Source: Acetobacter oryzoeni (GTDB taxonomy: Bacteria > Pseudomonadota > Alphaproteobacteria > Acetobacterales > Acetobacteraceae). Taken from it: a stretch of 64,000 nt of DNA. The stretch lies in NCBI RefSeq assembly GCF_004014775.2, contig NZ_CP042808.1, positions 62,001 through 126,000 of the forward strand, in the 5' to 3' direction. The stretch's first letter is position 1. Every line of letters begins with the position of its first letter. Position numbers and translations under genes: made by a program. This document shows positions 27,991 through 36,073 of the stretch, in pieces. The notes beneath the pieces are model-generated. The model was not told where the DNA came from and made no database searches. It was given only the letters and a program-made list of their open reading frames with translations.

Positions 27991-29092
27991 AATGAATGCG
28001 CTGGCCACCTACCCATACTTCCTGCACATGCAGGTTAGAATCCATTACAACAAAATCAGCACGTTTTCCGGTTTCCAGTGTGCCGCGGTCATGCAAGCCC
28101 AGATAGTTTGCCGGATTGCGCGTTAATAGCGCTACAGCTTCGTGTAATGGCGTTCCGGTATGCACGGCATTACGTAGTGCGACATCGAGTGTCAGCACAC
28201 TTCCTGCAAGGCTACCATTTGGCAAGCGTGCTGTACCGTTTTCTACAATCACGGCCTGCCCGCCAAGTTGGCTTGGGCCATCTGGCAAACCAGCAGCACG
28301 CATGGCATCGGTTACAAAAACAAGCCGATCCGGCATAACGCGTTGCGCCAACTGGAATGTTGCTGGGTGAATATGGTGTGTATCAAAAATCATTTCAGCA
28401 TAGGCATCGCTGCACATAAGGGCCGTGACAGGGCCGGGGCGTCGGCTTTCAATGGGAGGCATGGCGTTAAAGAGATGCGTACCACCAGCCACGCCGCCAG
28501 CTTTGCAAATATGGCAAATAGCCTGATGGGCTTGTTCATAACTGGCAACTGTATGGCCAAGGCTTACGCGTATGCCTGCTTTGGCAAAACTTTCCATGGC
28601 GGTTTGTGCATGTGGCAACTCTGGCGCCAATGTCACTACGCGCACGCAGTTTAAGGAAAGAACTTCTGAAACTTTATCTGGTGTTGGTGGAATATTAAAC
28701 GGCGGTTGGGCGCCAAGTTTATGTGGGCTTACAAAAGGCCCCTCCAGATGTGCGCCATGTATCATGGGGCCATCGGGAATCTGCTGCCTGGTAACTTCAG
28801 CAATAGCCTGCAACGTGCTGATAACATCAGGCCACGGGCTGGTGATTGTTGTAGGCAACAATGTTGTCGTGCCATGTTGGGCATGAAACTGGCTGAGTGT
28901 GTGAATGGCTTTTACACCATCCATTGTATCTGCACCGTCACCCCCATGGATATGACCATCAATAAAGCCCGGGAGGATATAGCGGTCTGTTTCATGCTTG
29001 GTCGGGGTAATATTCTGAATTGTGGTTTCAAAATTTATGCTTCCGCTTACAATTGTATTTGGGAGCACAAGATTTCCAGAAAGTTCGGTCAT
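27989..29092 (-). CDS. nagA: N-acetylglucosamine-6-phosphate deacetylase
   Basis: A 367-residue amidohydrolase that removes acetate from GlcNAc-6-phosphate during amino-sugar use or cell-wall recycling. 'LPGFIDGHIHGGDGADTMDG' opens the barrel, 'HLEGPFVS' holds the metal-binding glutamate, and 'SLGHTVASYEQ', 'THLFNAMPP' and 'LVFVTDAMRAAG' carry the remaining metal and catalytic residues. It lies 12 bases after the permease gene on the same strand. No nagB or kinase is present in the window. Confidence 0.93.
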   Translation of the reverse strand: MTELSGNLVLPNTIVSGSINFETTIQNITPTKHETDRYILPGFIDGHIHGGDGADTMDGVKAIHTLSQFHAQHGTTTLLPTTITSPWPDVISTLQAIAEVTRQQIPDGPMIHGAHLEGPFVSPHKLGAQPPFNIPPTPDKVSEVLSLNCVRVVTLAPELPHAQTAMESFAKAGIRVSLGHTVASYEQAHQAICHICKAGGVAGGTHLFNAMPPIESRRPGPVTALMCSDAYAEMIFDTHHIHPATFQLAQRVMPDRLVFVTDAMRAAGLPDGPSQLGGQAVIVENGTARLPNGSLAGSVLTLDVALRNAVHTGTPLHEAVALLTRNPANYLGLHDRGTLETGKRADFVVMDSNLHVQEVWVGGQRIH

Positions 29093-29104
29093 ATTAGAAA
29101 GCCA

Positions 29105-30370
29105 TCAGAGGGTTGTGGTGTGAGATTTTTTTGAAAAAAATAGGATAAATAAAGAAATTACAAAATAGCATATGCAAGATAATACTGAAAATGCTGCCTG
29201 AAATCCTATAATGGATTTTAGCCACACAAAGCATTGCGGCACAATGCCACCCCCACAATATGCCATAACCAGCAACGCAGATACAAAAGAGGTTTTATTT
29301 TGAGTGGAGTTTAAAACAGTTGGAAAAAGAGATGGGAATATCATGGCATTTGAAAATCCAAGAAACGTAATGCATGCAACAGAAACATATCCGTGCGCCA
29401 TATATGCCAAAACGCTTAGGGTGGAGCCCGCAAAACAGGAGAGCAAAAGAGCGCGCTCTTGAGATAGAAAGCGCGGCACACATATTAACCCTGCCAGATA
29501 CCCACAAAGCATACAAAAAAGCGTGGCTGATGTGAAAAGACTGGAGATATTTAATGGAATATGAAACCCAGATGCATAGGTGCCAATAGCATCGCCTGCC
29601 AGAACTTCTACGCCCACGTAAAGAAACATGGCAATAACACCCAACCACAAGTTGGGATTGAATTTTGTTGGAGTGTTACATTCTTTATCGTTTGAAAGAG
29701 GCGTTTTTATATCAGGTAAACTTGAAAACTTTATATATAAAGTGGTCAGTGCCAAAAGTGCAGCCATGCCTATATAAGACCAGTAAAGTGTGGAAATAAA
29801 TTGTTGCTGTAAAGCCGGATTTCTATAAGAGAACTGTAAATTTTCGATATGCGGCATAGCGAAAGTCGCTAAAGCAACAGGCGCTAAAATGCCGCCAACT
29901 TTGTTGCAAATGCCCATAATTGCAATGCGTTGTGCAGCGCGATCACTTGGGCCTAAAAAGCTTATATAAGGGTTTACCGCAACCTGCAGCAGCGCCAATC
30001 CGCTACCCAGAATTAAAAATCCGCATAATGTGCCGGGGTAGGATGCCGCTTTCATAAACTGGCCTGTAACAATCATGCCTGCTGTCATAATGCTTAAGGC
30101 ATATATCAGGCTTTGCCGCAGGCCTTGTTTTGTTACAATTTTACCGGCTGGAATAGCGAATAAAAAGTAGGAAATATAAAAAACGACAGGAACTAAAAAT
30201 GCACTTATGTCATCAAGAGAAAATGCAATTTTTACAAAGGAGATCAGCGGGCCGTTTAACCAAGTTACAAAGCCGATTATAAAAAATAATATTGCAACCA
30301 GAATAAGGGGTAGCCAGCCATAAGGCCCGGCCGGGCAAGAAACAGCGCGCCAGAAGGTGCGATTGTGCAT
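29105..30370 (-). CDS. Sugar MFS permease, FucP/NagP type
   Basis: A 421-residue inner-membrane protein with twelve hydrophobic helices. 'GFVTWLNGPLISFVKIAFSLDDISAFLVPVVFYISYFLFAIPAGKI' region and 'GLALLQVAVNPYISFLGP' are the FucP/glucose-galactose symporter signature. Linked to nagA by 12 bases, it probably imports N-acetylglucosamine (NagP role; inference). The gene is clearly richer in A and T than its neighbours, which hints at acquisition from another source or relaxed codon use. If GlcNAc enters unphosphorylated, a kinase elsewhere would be needed before NagA. Confidence 0.85.
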   Translation of the reverse strand: MHNRTFWRAVSCPAGPYGWLPLILVAILFFIIGFVTWLNGPLISFVKIAFSLDDISAFLVPVVFYISYFLFAIPAGKIVTKQGLRQSLIYALSIMTAGMIVTGQFMKAASYPGTLCGFLILGSGLALLQVAVNPYISFLGPSDRAAQRIAIMGICNKVGGILAPVALATFAMPHIENLQFSYRNPALQQQFISTLYWSYIGMAALLALTTLYIKFSSLPDIKTPLSNDKECNTPTKFNPNLWLGVIAMFLYVGVEVLAGDAIGTYASGFHIPLNISSLFTSATLFCMLCGYLAGLICVPRFLSQERALLLSCFAGSTLSVLAYMAHGYVSVACITFLGFSNAMIFPSLFPTVLNSTQNKTSFVSALLVMAYCGGGIVPQCFVWLKSIIGFQAAFSVLSCICYFVISLFILFFSKKSHTTTL

Positions 30371-30403
30371 GCAGGGCCAAGCCTTTCTGGGTTTAAAGAA
30401 AAA

Positions 30404-30895
30404 TTAGTTTGCAGAATCAGGCAGGCTGTCAATTTTCTCGCAAGTATGTGCCAGTTCAGCGGAAGGGTTGGGTGCTTCGCACAGGCGCTGCACATCTGGG
30501 GCGCACATTTCTATGGAGTTTTCAAAATCGGATTCCAGCACATCCTCCGCAATAGCCAGATCCTGATCATGGGACCGCGCTTCTTCAGCTTTGAGCATAT
30601 CCTGTGTTTTGTGCAATTCCTTCAGGGCATCAATACAGGCCGGGCTGGCTGCTTCTGGTTTAAAGTGTAGGACAGCCAGCTCTTTTTGTAGTTGCACATT
30701 GGGCATGTTTGTACGGGGCGGCGGATCATCATCTGCACGCGCGACTGCTGATGCAGCAAAAGAGCCCATAAAAAAGAGGGATGCCAAAGCAAGTGGCCGA
30801 AAAAGCGGAGTGGAAGGGCGGAATAAAAACACGCGCAAAACTCTCTTAATACACAGGTCTGTGCTTCTGGGGTGCTCTGTTTTTAGCCTGTTCAT
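30404..30895 (-). CDS. Secreted protein of unknown function
   Basis: A 163-residue protein with a basic N-terminus, a hydrophobic segment and a likely signal-peptide cleavage near 'ASAVARADDD'. The mature part is acidic, helical and has four cysteines that could form two disulfides ('SPACIDAL', 'EMCAPDVQRLCEAP', 'HTCEKI'). The ATG at 30895 is preferred to an upstream one because it gives a compact signal peptide. I do not recognise the family. It lies 33 bases before the permease gene on the same strand and is divergent from the SRP RNA. Confidence 0.6.
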   Translation of the reverse strand: MNRLKTEHPRSTDLCIKRVLRVFLFRPSTPLFRPLALASLFFMGSFAASAVARADDDPPPRTNMPNVQLQKELAVLHFKPEAASPACIDALKELHKTQDMLKAEEARSHDQDLAIAEDVLESDFENSIEMCAPDVQRLCEAPNPSAELAHTCEKIDSLPDSAN

Positions 30896-30975
30896 GGCCA
30901 GAAGGTAAAGCAACGGGCTTTGGTGGCTATTACACAGGGTTGGCATGTGCACCCGTTTAGTGTTATGTAAAAAGC

Positions 30976-31070
30976 GGAAAGTCGGCAGTGGACGGATACC
31001 TTGCCAACCCGGTCAGATCCGGAAGGAAGCAGCCATGGTAAGTTTCGTCCGGGTCATTGTTCGGCTTTCC
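30976..31070 (+). ncRNA. ffs: Signal recognition particle RNA, small bacterial type
   Basis: The core 'GGTCAGATCCGGAAGGAAGC' followed by 'AGCC' is the universally conserved domain IV that binds Ffh. The ends GGAAAG (30976-30981) and CTTTCC (31065-31070) pair to close a single long hairpin of about 95 bases. The position just before dnaX is the usual one in alphaproteobacteria. The RNA docks ribosomes making membrane proteins to the SRP receptor. Confidence 0.93.
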
Positions 31071-31144
31071 ACCCGTTATTTTCCGCCAATGCGGCACGTG
31101 TTTCGCATATAAAACAAGGCGTGAACTTTTTCTTCGGGCAAGGC

Positions 31145-33142
31145 ATGAGCGACAAAACAGACGCGCAGCTTCCTCAGGATGAGGGACTTCCCAATCCTGA
31201 AATGGAAGGCCCCGGTCTGTTTGGTGATGAGCCCGCCCAGCAGGCGCCAGAACAGCTTCCCGCAACGCAGCAGGATCAGGCAGCATCACCTTACCGGGTG
31301 TTGGCCCGTAAATATCGTCCGACCACATTTGATGATCTGATTGGCCAGGAAGCCATGGTGCGCACGCTGCGTAATGCATTTGCGCTTGGGCGGGTGGCAC
31401 ATGCGTTTATGCTTACTGGTGTGCGTGGGGTGGGTAAAACCACTACGGCCCGTATTATCGCGCGCGCTCTTAATTGTATTGGGCCGGATGGCAAGGGTGG
31501 CCCAACGGCAGATCCATGTGGTGTGTGTGCCAACTGTGTGGCCATTCTAAATGATCGGCACCCTGATGTTCTGGAAATGGATGCCGCCTCCCGCACCGGC
31601 GTGGATGATGTGCGCGAGATAATAGAGGCCACGCGCTTCCGCCCCATGCAGGGGCGCATGAAGGTCTTTATTATTGACGAAGTGCATATGCTTTCTCGCA
31701 ATGCCTTCAATGCGTTGCTCAAAACGCTGGAAGAGCCACCAGCACAAGTTACGTTTATCTTTGCCACTACAGAACTGCGGAAGGTGCCGGTAACGGTGCT
31801 CTCACGCTGCCAGCGGTTTGATTTGCGTCGTGTTCCGCAATCTGAACTGGTGGGGCTGTTTTCCCGCATTGCAGAAAAAGAACATGTGCGTCTGTCGCCA
31901 GATGCACTGGCATTGGTGGCACGGGCGGCTGATGGCTCGGTGCGTGATGGGCTTTCCTTGCTGGATCAGGCCATAGCGCAGGGTACAGGGCAGACTGATG
32001 CAGATGGCGTTATTGGCGCCACAGTTATCAGTGACATGCTGGGGCTGGCGGATCGGGAAGTGGTGTTCGATCTGCTGGAAGCTGTGCTGACAGGTAAGCC
32101 TGAGCAGGCTTTGGCGTTGCTGGATGCCGCATACGCACGCGGGGCAGACCCCGGCCTTGTGCTGGGGGATATGCTGGAGCTGGTGCACACGGTTTCCCGC
32201 TTGCGTGCTGTGCCCAGTCTGCGCGATTCAGCAGATATGCCAGAAGCCGAGCGTGTGCGCGGCACGCATATGGCGGATACTTTTACAGTGCCGGTGCTTA
32301 TGCGGGCATGGCAGATGCTGGTAAAAGGGATGCAGGAAGTAGAAGCTGCATCTGATAGGCGAGCTGCCGCGGATATGGTGCTTATTCGCCTCTGTTATGT
32401 GGCGGACCTGCCATCTCCAGAAGATTTAATAAAACGACTTTCTGGAGCAGGAAGTTCGGCAGGACAGGGGGGAACTGCGCCAAGTATGGGTGCAAGTTCT
32501 GGAATGCCAACTGCTGGGGGCACTTCTGCTGTGCCAGCACCATCTGTTTCTGCAGGGCATCAGCCGCCGCCGTTGCGTATGGTGAGTGGTGGGCAAAGCA
32601 TTTCTGCTGCCGTGCCAGTGGCGGCTCCGGTGCCTACGCCATCTGTTGAGGCGCAAACTCTCCCTCATCCGCGTACATGGCGAGAAGCCGTGGCTTTGGT
32701 GAAGGACCAGAAAGAAGCCATCCTGCACGGGCAGCTTCGGCATGCAGCACATCTGGTGTCCTTTGCGCCGGGGCATATTGTGTTGCGGTTTGAGCAGCAC
32801 GTGCCTGCAGGCGCTGCGCAAGAACTGCGCAAAGTATTGGACCGTGCCACAGGTATGTCTTGGCGGGTCGGCCTTTCGGAAGAAGAAGGCGAACCTACGC
32901 TAGATGCGCAAGGTGCTGAGATCATCCAGTTTCGGCGTAAGGAAGCTGAAGCGCATCCACTGGTAAAAGCCATTCTCAAGTTTTTCCCGGATGCGGAATT
33001 GGGCGAAGTGCGCGATCACGGTTTGGATGATTACGGCCTACCGCCAGAAGAACCTGTGCCCGAGCTGCTTTTTGCACCGCTGGATGCAGAGTTTCTGGAT
33101 GATGATGAACGGCCCTATGATCCGGGCATGTCTCCAGACTGA
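31145..33142 (+). CDS. dnaX: DNA polymerase III subunits gamma/tau
   Basis: A 665-residue clamp-loader ATPase. After a short acidic leader it shows the AAA+ Walker A 'GVRGVGKTTTARIIARALNC', the four-cysteine zinc module ('CIGPDG...CGVCANC'), Walker B 'IIDEVHML' and the 'SRCQRFDLR' sensor region; a Pro/Ala/Ser-rich linker and the alpha-binding tau domain follow. I see no slippery run for making a short gamma form. The ATG at 31145 follows GGGCAAGG; the longer frame would overlap ffs. First gene of a dnaX-ybaB-recR group. Confidence 0.96.
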   Translation: MSDKTDAQLPQDEGLPNPEMEGPGLFGDEPAQQAPEQLPATQQDQAASPYRVLARKYRPTTFDDLIGQEAMVRTLRNAFALGRVAHAFMLTGVRGVGKTTTARIIARALNCIGPDGKGGPTADPCGVCANCVAILNDRHPDVLEMDAASRTGVDDVREIIEATRFRPMQGRMKVFIIDEVHMLSRNAFNALLKTLEEPPAQVTFIFATTELRKVPVTVLSRCQRFDLRRVPQSELVGLFSRIAEKEHVRLSPDALALVARAADGSVRDGLSLLDQAIAQGTGQTDADGVIGATVISDMLGLADREVVFDLLEAVLTGKPEQALALLDAAYARGADPGLVLGDMLELVHTVSRLRAVPSLRDSADMPEAERVRGTHMADTFTVPVLMRAWQMLVKGMQEVEAASDRRAAADMVLIRLCYVADLPSPEDLIKRLSGAGSSAGQGGTAPSMGASSGMPTAGGTSAVPAPSVSAGHQPPPLRMVSGGQSISAAVPVAAPVPTPSVEAQTLPHPRTWREAVALVKDQKEAILHGQLRHAAHLVSFAPGHIVLRFEQHVPAGAAQELRKVLDRATGMSWRVGLSEEEGEPTLDAQGAEIIQFRRKEAEAHPLVKAILKFFPDAELGEVRDHGLDDYGLPPEEPVPELLFAPLDAEFLDDDERPYDPGMSPD

Positions 33143-33242
33143 CTCCGGTGAGCAGGTAATGCACGCCCCTCAGGCTGTGTGGTGTGACATATAGCAACAG
33201 GCTGCCAAAGACAGGGCAGTTTTGAGAATAAAGGGATAGTTG

Positions 33243-33566
33243 ATGAAAAATCTTGCCTCATTGATGAAGCAGGCTACGCAGATGCAGTCCAAAATGGAAG
33301 CAATGCAAAGCACGCTGGAAGCCATGAACATTGAAGGTTCAGCCGGCGCAGGCATGGTGCAGGTTGTGCTGAGTGGCAAAGGGGACATGCGCTCCATTAA
33401 AATTGATCCCAAACTGGCTGATCCGGAAGAAATGGAAATGCTGCAGGATCTGATCGTGGCCGCCTGTGCAGATGCGCGCAAAAAGCTGGATGAAAAAGCG
33501 GCAGAAGAAATGCAGAAAGTGACAGGTGGCCTCAACCTGCCGCCCGGCATGAAACTGCCGTTCTGA
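33243..33566 (+). CDS. ybaB: YbaB/EbfC nucleoid-associated protein
   Basis: A 107-residue DNA-binding protein: two helices around a small sheet, forming a tweezer-like dimer. '[25 protein letters not shown]' is the family core. The ATG at 33243 is used; the TTG just before it is open but unneeded. It sits between dnaX and recR as in most bacteria. Confidence 0.95.
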   Translation: MKNLASLMKQATQMQSKMEAMQSTLEAMNIEGSAGAGMVQVVLSGKGDMRSIKIDPKLADPEEMEMLQDLIVAACADARKKLDEKAAEEMQKVTGGLNLPPGMKLPF

Positions 33567-33588
33567 TACAGCGGAACGAGTAACAGAA

Positions 33589-34194
33589 TTGTCCGGTATG
33601 GGTGGGCAGGAAATAGAGCAGCTTATCCGGCTTTTGGGCCGGTTGCCGGGGTTTGGCCCGCGTTCTGCGCGCAGGGTTGCATTGTATTTGCTCAAGGAGC
33701 CGCAAACCCGGCTTGCGCCTTTGGCGCACGCAATGGAGCGGGCAGGCAATGCCATAAAAACCTGCTCATCCTGCGGTAATCTGGATACGATAGATCCATG
33801 CCATATCTGCTCTGATCCTTTGCGAGATCAGGGCTTGATCTGTGTTGTGGAAACAGTGGGTGATCTGTGGGCGCTGGAGCGGGCAGGTGTGCACCGTGGT
33901 GTGTATCAGGTTCTAGGTGGCACACTCTCTCCATTGGCGGGAATTGGGCCGGAAGATCTGGACGTAGCCCCGCTGTTTGAAAAGCTGAACAAAGGCACGG
34001 TGCGCGAAATTATTCTGGCACTAGGTGCAACGGTGGAAGGTGCCACCACCATGCATTGGCTGATGGATCAGCTTGCGCCTTATGGTGGTGTAACTGTCAG
34101 CCGTGTTGCGCAAGGCGTGCCCATGGGTGGGGCGCTGGATGTGCTGGATGATGGCACTCTGGCCGCAGCACTGGGTGCCCGGCGCCCAGCATGA
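33589..34194 (+). CDS. recR: Recombination mediator RecR
   Basis: A 201-residue ring-forming protein that helps load RecA on gaps together with RecO and RecF. It has a helix-hairpin-helix ('LGRLPGFGPRSARRVALYLL'), a Cys4 zinc finger ('CSSCG' ... 'CHICSD') and a Toprim domain ('ICVVETVGDLWALERAG'). The start is a TTG; an ATG at 33598, three codons later, is also possible. Its stop overlaps the next in-frame ATG but the following gene has its own strong binding site. Confidence 0.95.
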   Translation: MSGMGGQEIEQLIRLLGRLPGFGPRSARRVALYLLKEPQTRLAPLAHAMERAGNAIKTCSSCGNLDTIDPCHICSDPLRDQGLICVVETVGDLWALERAGVHRGVYQVLGGTLSPLAGIGPEDLDVAPLFEKLNKGTVREIILALGATVEGATTMHWLMDQLAPYGGVTVSRVAQGVPMGGALDVLDDGTLAAALGARRPA

Positions 34195-34214
34195 CGATAA
34201 AGGAGGCTGATACG

Positions 34215-35015
34215 ATGCCACTGGATGGTTTTCCCATTTCGGCGGTCATTCCCCGTCGTGCGTTAGTGACGGGCGGAGGGGCTCGGCTTGGACGTGCCAT
34301 AGCTTTGGAGTTGGCTCAGGCTGGCTTTGATGTGGCAATTCACTATCGCTCAGGCCAGGAAGATGCGCAGGAAACTGCAGCCGCCATTAACGCATGCGGG
34401 CAGAAAAGCTGCCTGTTGCAAGCAGATCTGGCGCGCGAAGAAGGGGTGGAACCTCTGGTCGAACAGGCGTCGGCTGCCTTGGGTGGGCCGCTGGGTGTGC
34501 TGGTCAACAATGCCTCTACGTTTGAGCGGGATGAATGGCATAATGCCACGCGAGAAAGCTGGATGGCGCACCTAAAACCCAACCTGCGTGCCCCATTTGT
34601 GCTGATGCAGCATTTTGCCAAGGCGCTACCAGAAACGGCGCAAGGTATGGTGTTGAATATGCTGGATGAGCGCGTGTGGTCTCTTACACCGCATTTTGTC
34701 AGCTATACGGTGTCTAAAAGCGCTTTGTGGACGTTAACACAGACAATGGCGCTGGCTCTGGCTCCTAAAGGTATACGTGTGAACGCCATAGGGCCCGGGC
34801 CGGCATTGCCAAGTACGCGGCAGACAGAAGAACAGTTTGCCCGGCAATGTGCCTCTGTGCCTTTGGGGCATGGCACATCGCCTCAGGAAGTTGCGCGCGC
34901 CGCACTGGCGCTGTTGGCTTTACCCTCTGTAACAGGGCAGATGCTGGCGCTGGATGGTGGGCAGCATTTACAATGGTCTCCGGCGTTGCCAGCCGGTGTT
35001 GTATTGGAAGAATAG
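34215..35015 (+). CDS. SDR-family reductase next to folB (FolM-like)
   Basis: A 266-residue short-chain dehydrogenase: NADP motif 'TGGGARLGRAIA', 'NNAS' and the catalytic 'YTVSK' (Y-x-x-x-K). It lacks a strong membrane segment and should be cytosolic. The 'TGGGARLGRAIA' and 'LNMLDERVWSLTPHF' pattern and its place three bases before folB suggest a pterin reductase like FolM (dihydromonapterin or dihydrofolate reductase); that is inference. The ATG at 34215 follows AGGAGG by eight bases, so the longer frame from 34191 is rejected. Confidence 0.8.
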   Translation: MPLDGFPISAVIPRRALVTGGGARLGRAIALELAQAGFDVAIHYRSGQEDAQETAAAINACGQKSCLLQADLAREEGVEPLVEQASAALGGPLGVLVNNASTFERDEWHNATRESWMAHLKPNLRAPFVLMQHFAKALPETAQGMVLNMLDERVWSLTPHFVSYTVSKSALWTLTQTMALALAPKGIRVNAIGPGPALPSTRQTEEQFARQCASVPLGHGTSPQEVARAALALLALPSVTGQMLALDGGQHLQWSPALPAGVVLEE

Positions 35016-35018
35016 AAA

Positions 35019-35420
35019 ATGGCTGTTTTTGCTCCGTGGGCGGATCAGCCGCCTTTGCGCCGCCTGTTTATCCGCAACATGATTCTGGATGCCAATATTG
35101 GCGTTTTTCCGCACGAACAGGGGGTGTCGCAGCGTATTCGCGTATCCGTTTCATTCGGGGTGGATGACCGCACAGATCTGGAAATTGGTGCGGATGATCT
35201 GAGCCGTACCGTTTCCTACGAGCAGGTGGTCGTGCTGGTGCGTCAGATTGTGGCAGAAGGGCATGTCAGGCTGGTGGAAACGCTGGCAGAACGTATTGCT
35301 GCCGGTGTGCTGGCGGATAACCGCGTGAAAGTGGTGCGGGTACGAATTGAAAAGCTGGATGTTTTTGAAGAAATCGAAGCCGTTGGTGTGGAAATAGAAA
35401 GACGTTCAACACCTGCGTAA
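35019..35420 (+). CDS. folB: Dihydroneopterin aldolase
   Basis: A 133-residue enzyme converting dihydroneopterin to hydroxymethyl-dihydropterin in folate synthesis. 'LDANIGVFPHEQGVSQRIRVSV', 'SYEQVVVLVRQIV' and 'HVRLVETLAERIAAGVL' are the family core. It starts three bases after the SDR gene. No other folate genes are in the window. A bidirectional terminator follows. Confidence 0.9.
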   Translation: MAVFAPWADQPPLRRLFIRNMILDANIGVFPHEQGVSQRIRVSVSFGVDDRTDLEIGADDLSRTVSYEQVVVLVRQIVAEGHVRLVETLAERIAAGVLADNRVKVVRVRIEKLDVFEEIEAVGVEIERRSTPA

Positions 35421-35439
35421 AAATTTGATGAGATCTTCA

Positions 35440-35470
35440 TAAAAAAAGCCCGCCATAAGGCGGGCTTTTT
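35440..35470. terminator. Bidirectional terminator, folB / FYDLN gene
   Basis: AAAAGCCCGCC and GGCGGGCTTTT face each other over a four-base loop, with A and T runs outside, between convergent genes. Confidence 0.9.
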
Positions 35471-35494
35471 CTTTGCCGTGTTTATGGCAGCAGA

Positions 35495-35830
35495 TCAGGA
35501 ATCGTGTTCGTCCGAATCGGTGCTGACATCAATATCAGAGCTGATGTCATCATCATCATCGTCATCCAGATCGGCGGTATCTTCCAGCACGTCATCGGCA
35601 TCTGTATCTGCATCTGTATCCAGATCAATGTCGTCTTCGCTGGGTTTCTTGGCGGGTGCCGCTGTTGCCGGGGTGTTGGACAGGGTGTCAGAACTCCGGC
35701 GCAAACGGGGCACCAGTGGGGGCTGTTCCGTGCCACATTTGGGGCATACGGCTGGAGTGCGGTTGAGATCATAAAAATGGGCACCGCAGGAGACGCAGAC
35801 GCGTTTGGTGCCGAGATCGGGCTGAGACAT
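35495..35830 (-). CDS. FYDLN-acid family zinc-ribbon protein (TIGR02300 type)
   Basis: A 111-residue protein with an N-terminal zinc ribbon ('CVSCG' and 'CPKCG') that contains the name-giving 'FYDLN' motif. A central basic/proline part and a strongly acidic C-terminal tail (runs of Asp, including seven in a row) follow. The family is common in alphaproteobacteria and has no known function. A longer frame overlapping it (to 36099) has no zinc ribbon and is not real. It is divergent from aroA. Confidence 0.85.
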   Translation of the reverse strand: MSQPDLGTKRVCVSCGAHFYDLNRTPAVCPKCGTEQPPLVPRLRRSSDTLSNTPATAAPAKKPSEDDIDLDTDADTDADDVLEDTADLDDDDDDDISSDIDVSTDSDEHDS

Positions 35831-36073
35831 CTTGCTACCTGTCGATCCTGAGCAGTCAGATTGGGGGGCACAGATGCCCCGGAAAGAAGGCTGATACCTT
35901 CCCGCAACGCGAGATGGAATCGAACCAGACTATAAGGCGACGCCAAATGCCATTGTGTTTTGTGTCCTGTCAAACCCGACTTGCAGAACAAATGCATTTT
36001 CTGGCAGCAGAAAGCAGTTTTTATGGTTTCTGGCGGATTGACTTGCCGCCCCACACGCCGGAATGAACAAGGT

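Noticed and set aside
35890..35960. Possible tRNA on the minus strand near GGTTCGATTCC
   Set aside because: The motif resembles a T loop but the flanking bases do not form a T stem, and no acceptor or anticodon stem can be drawn.
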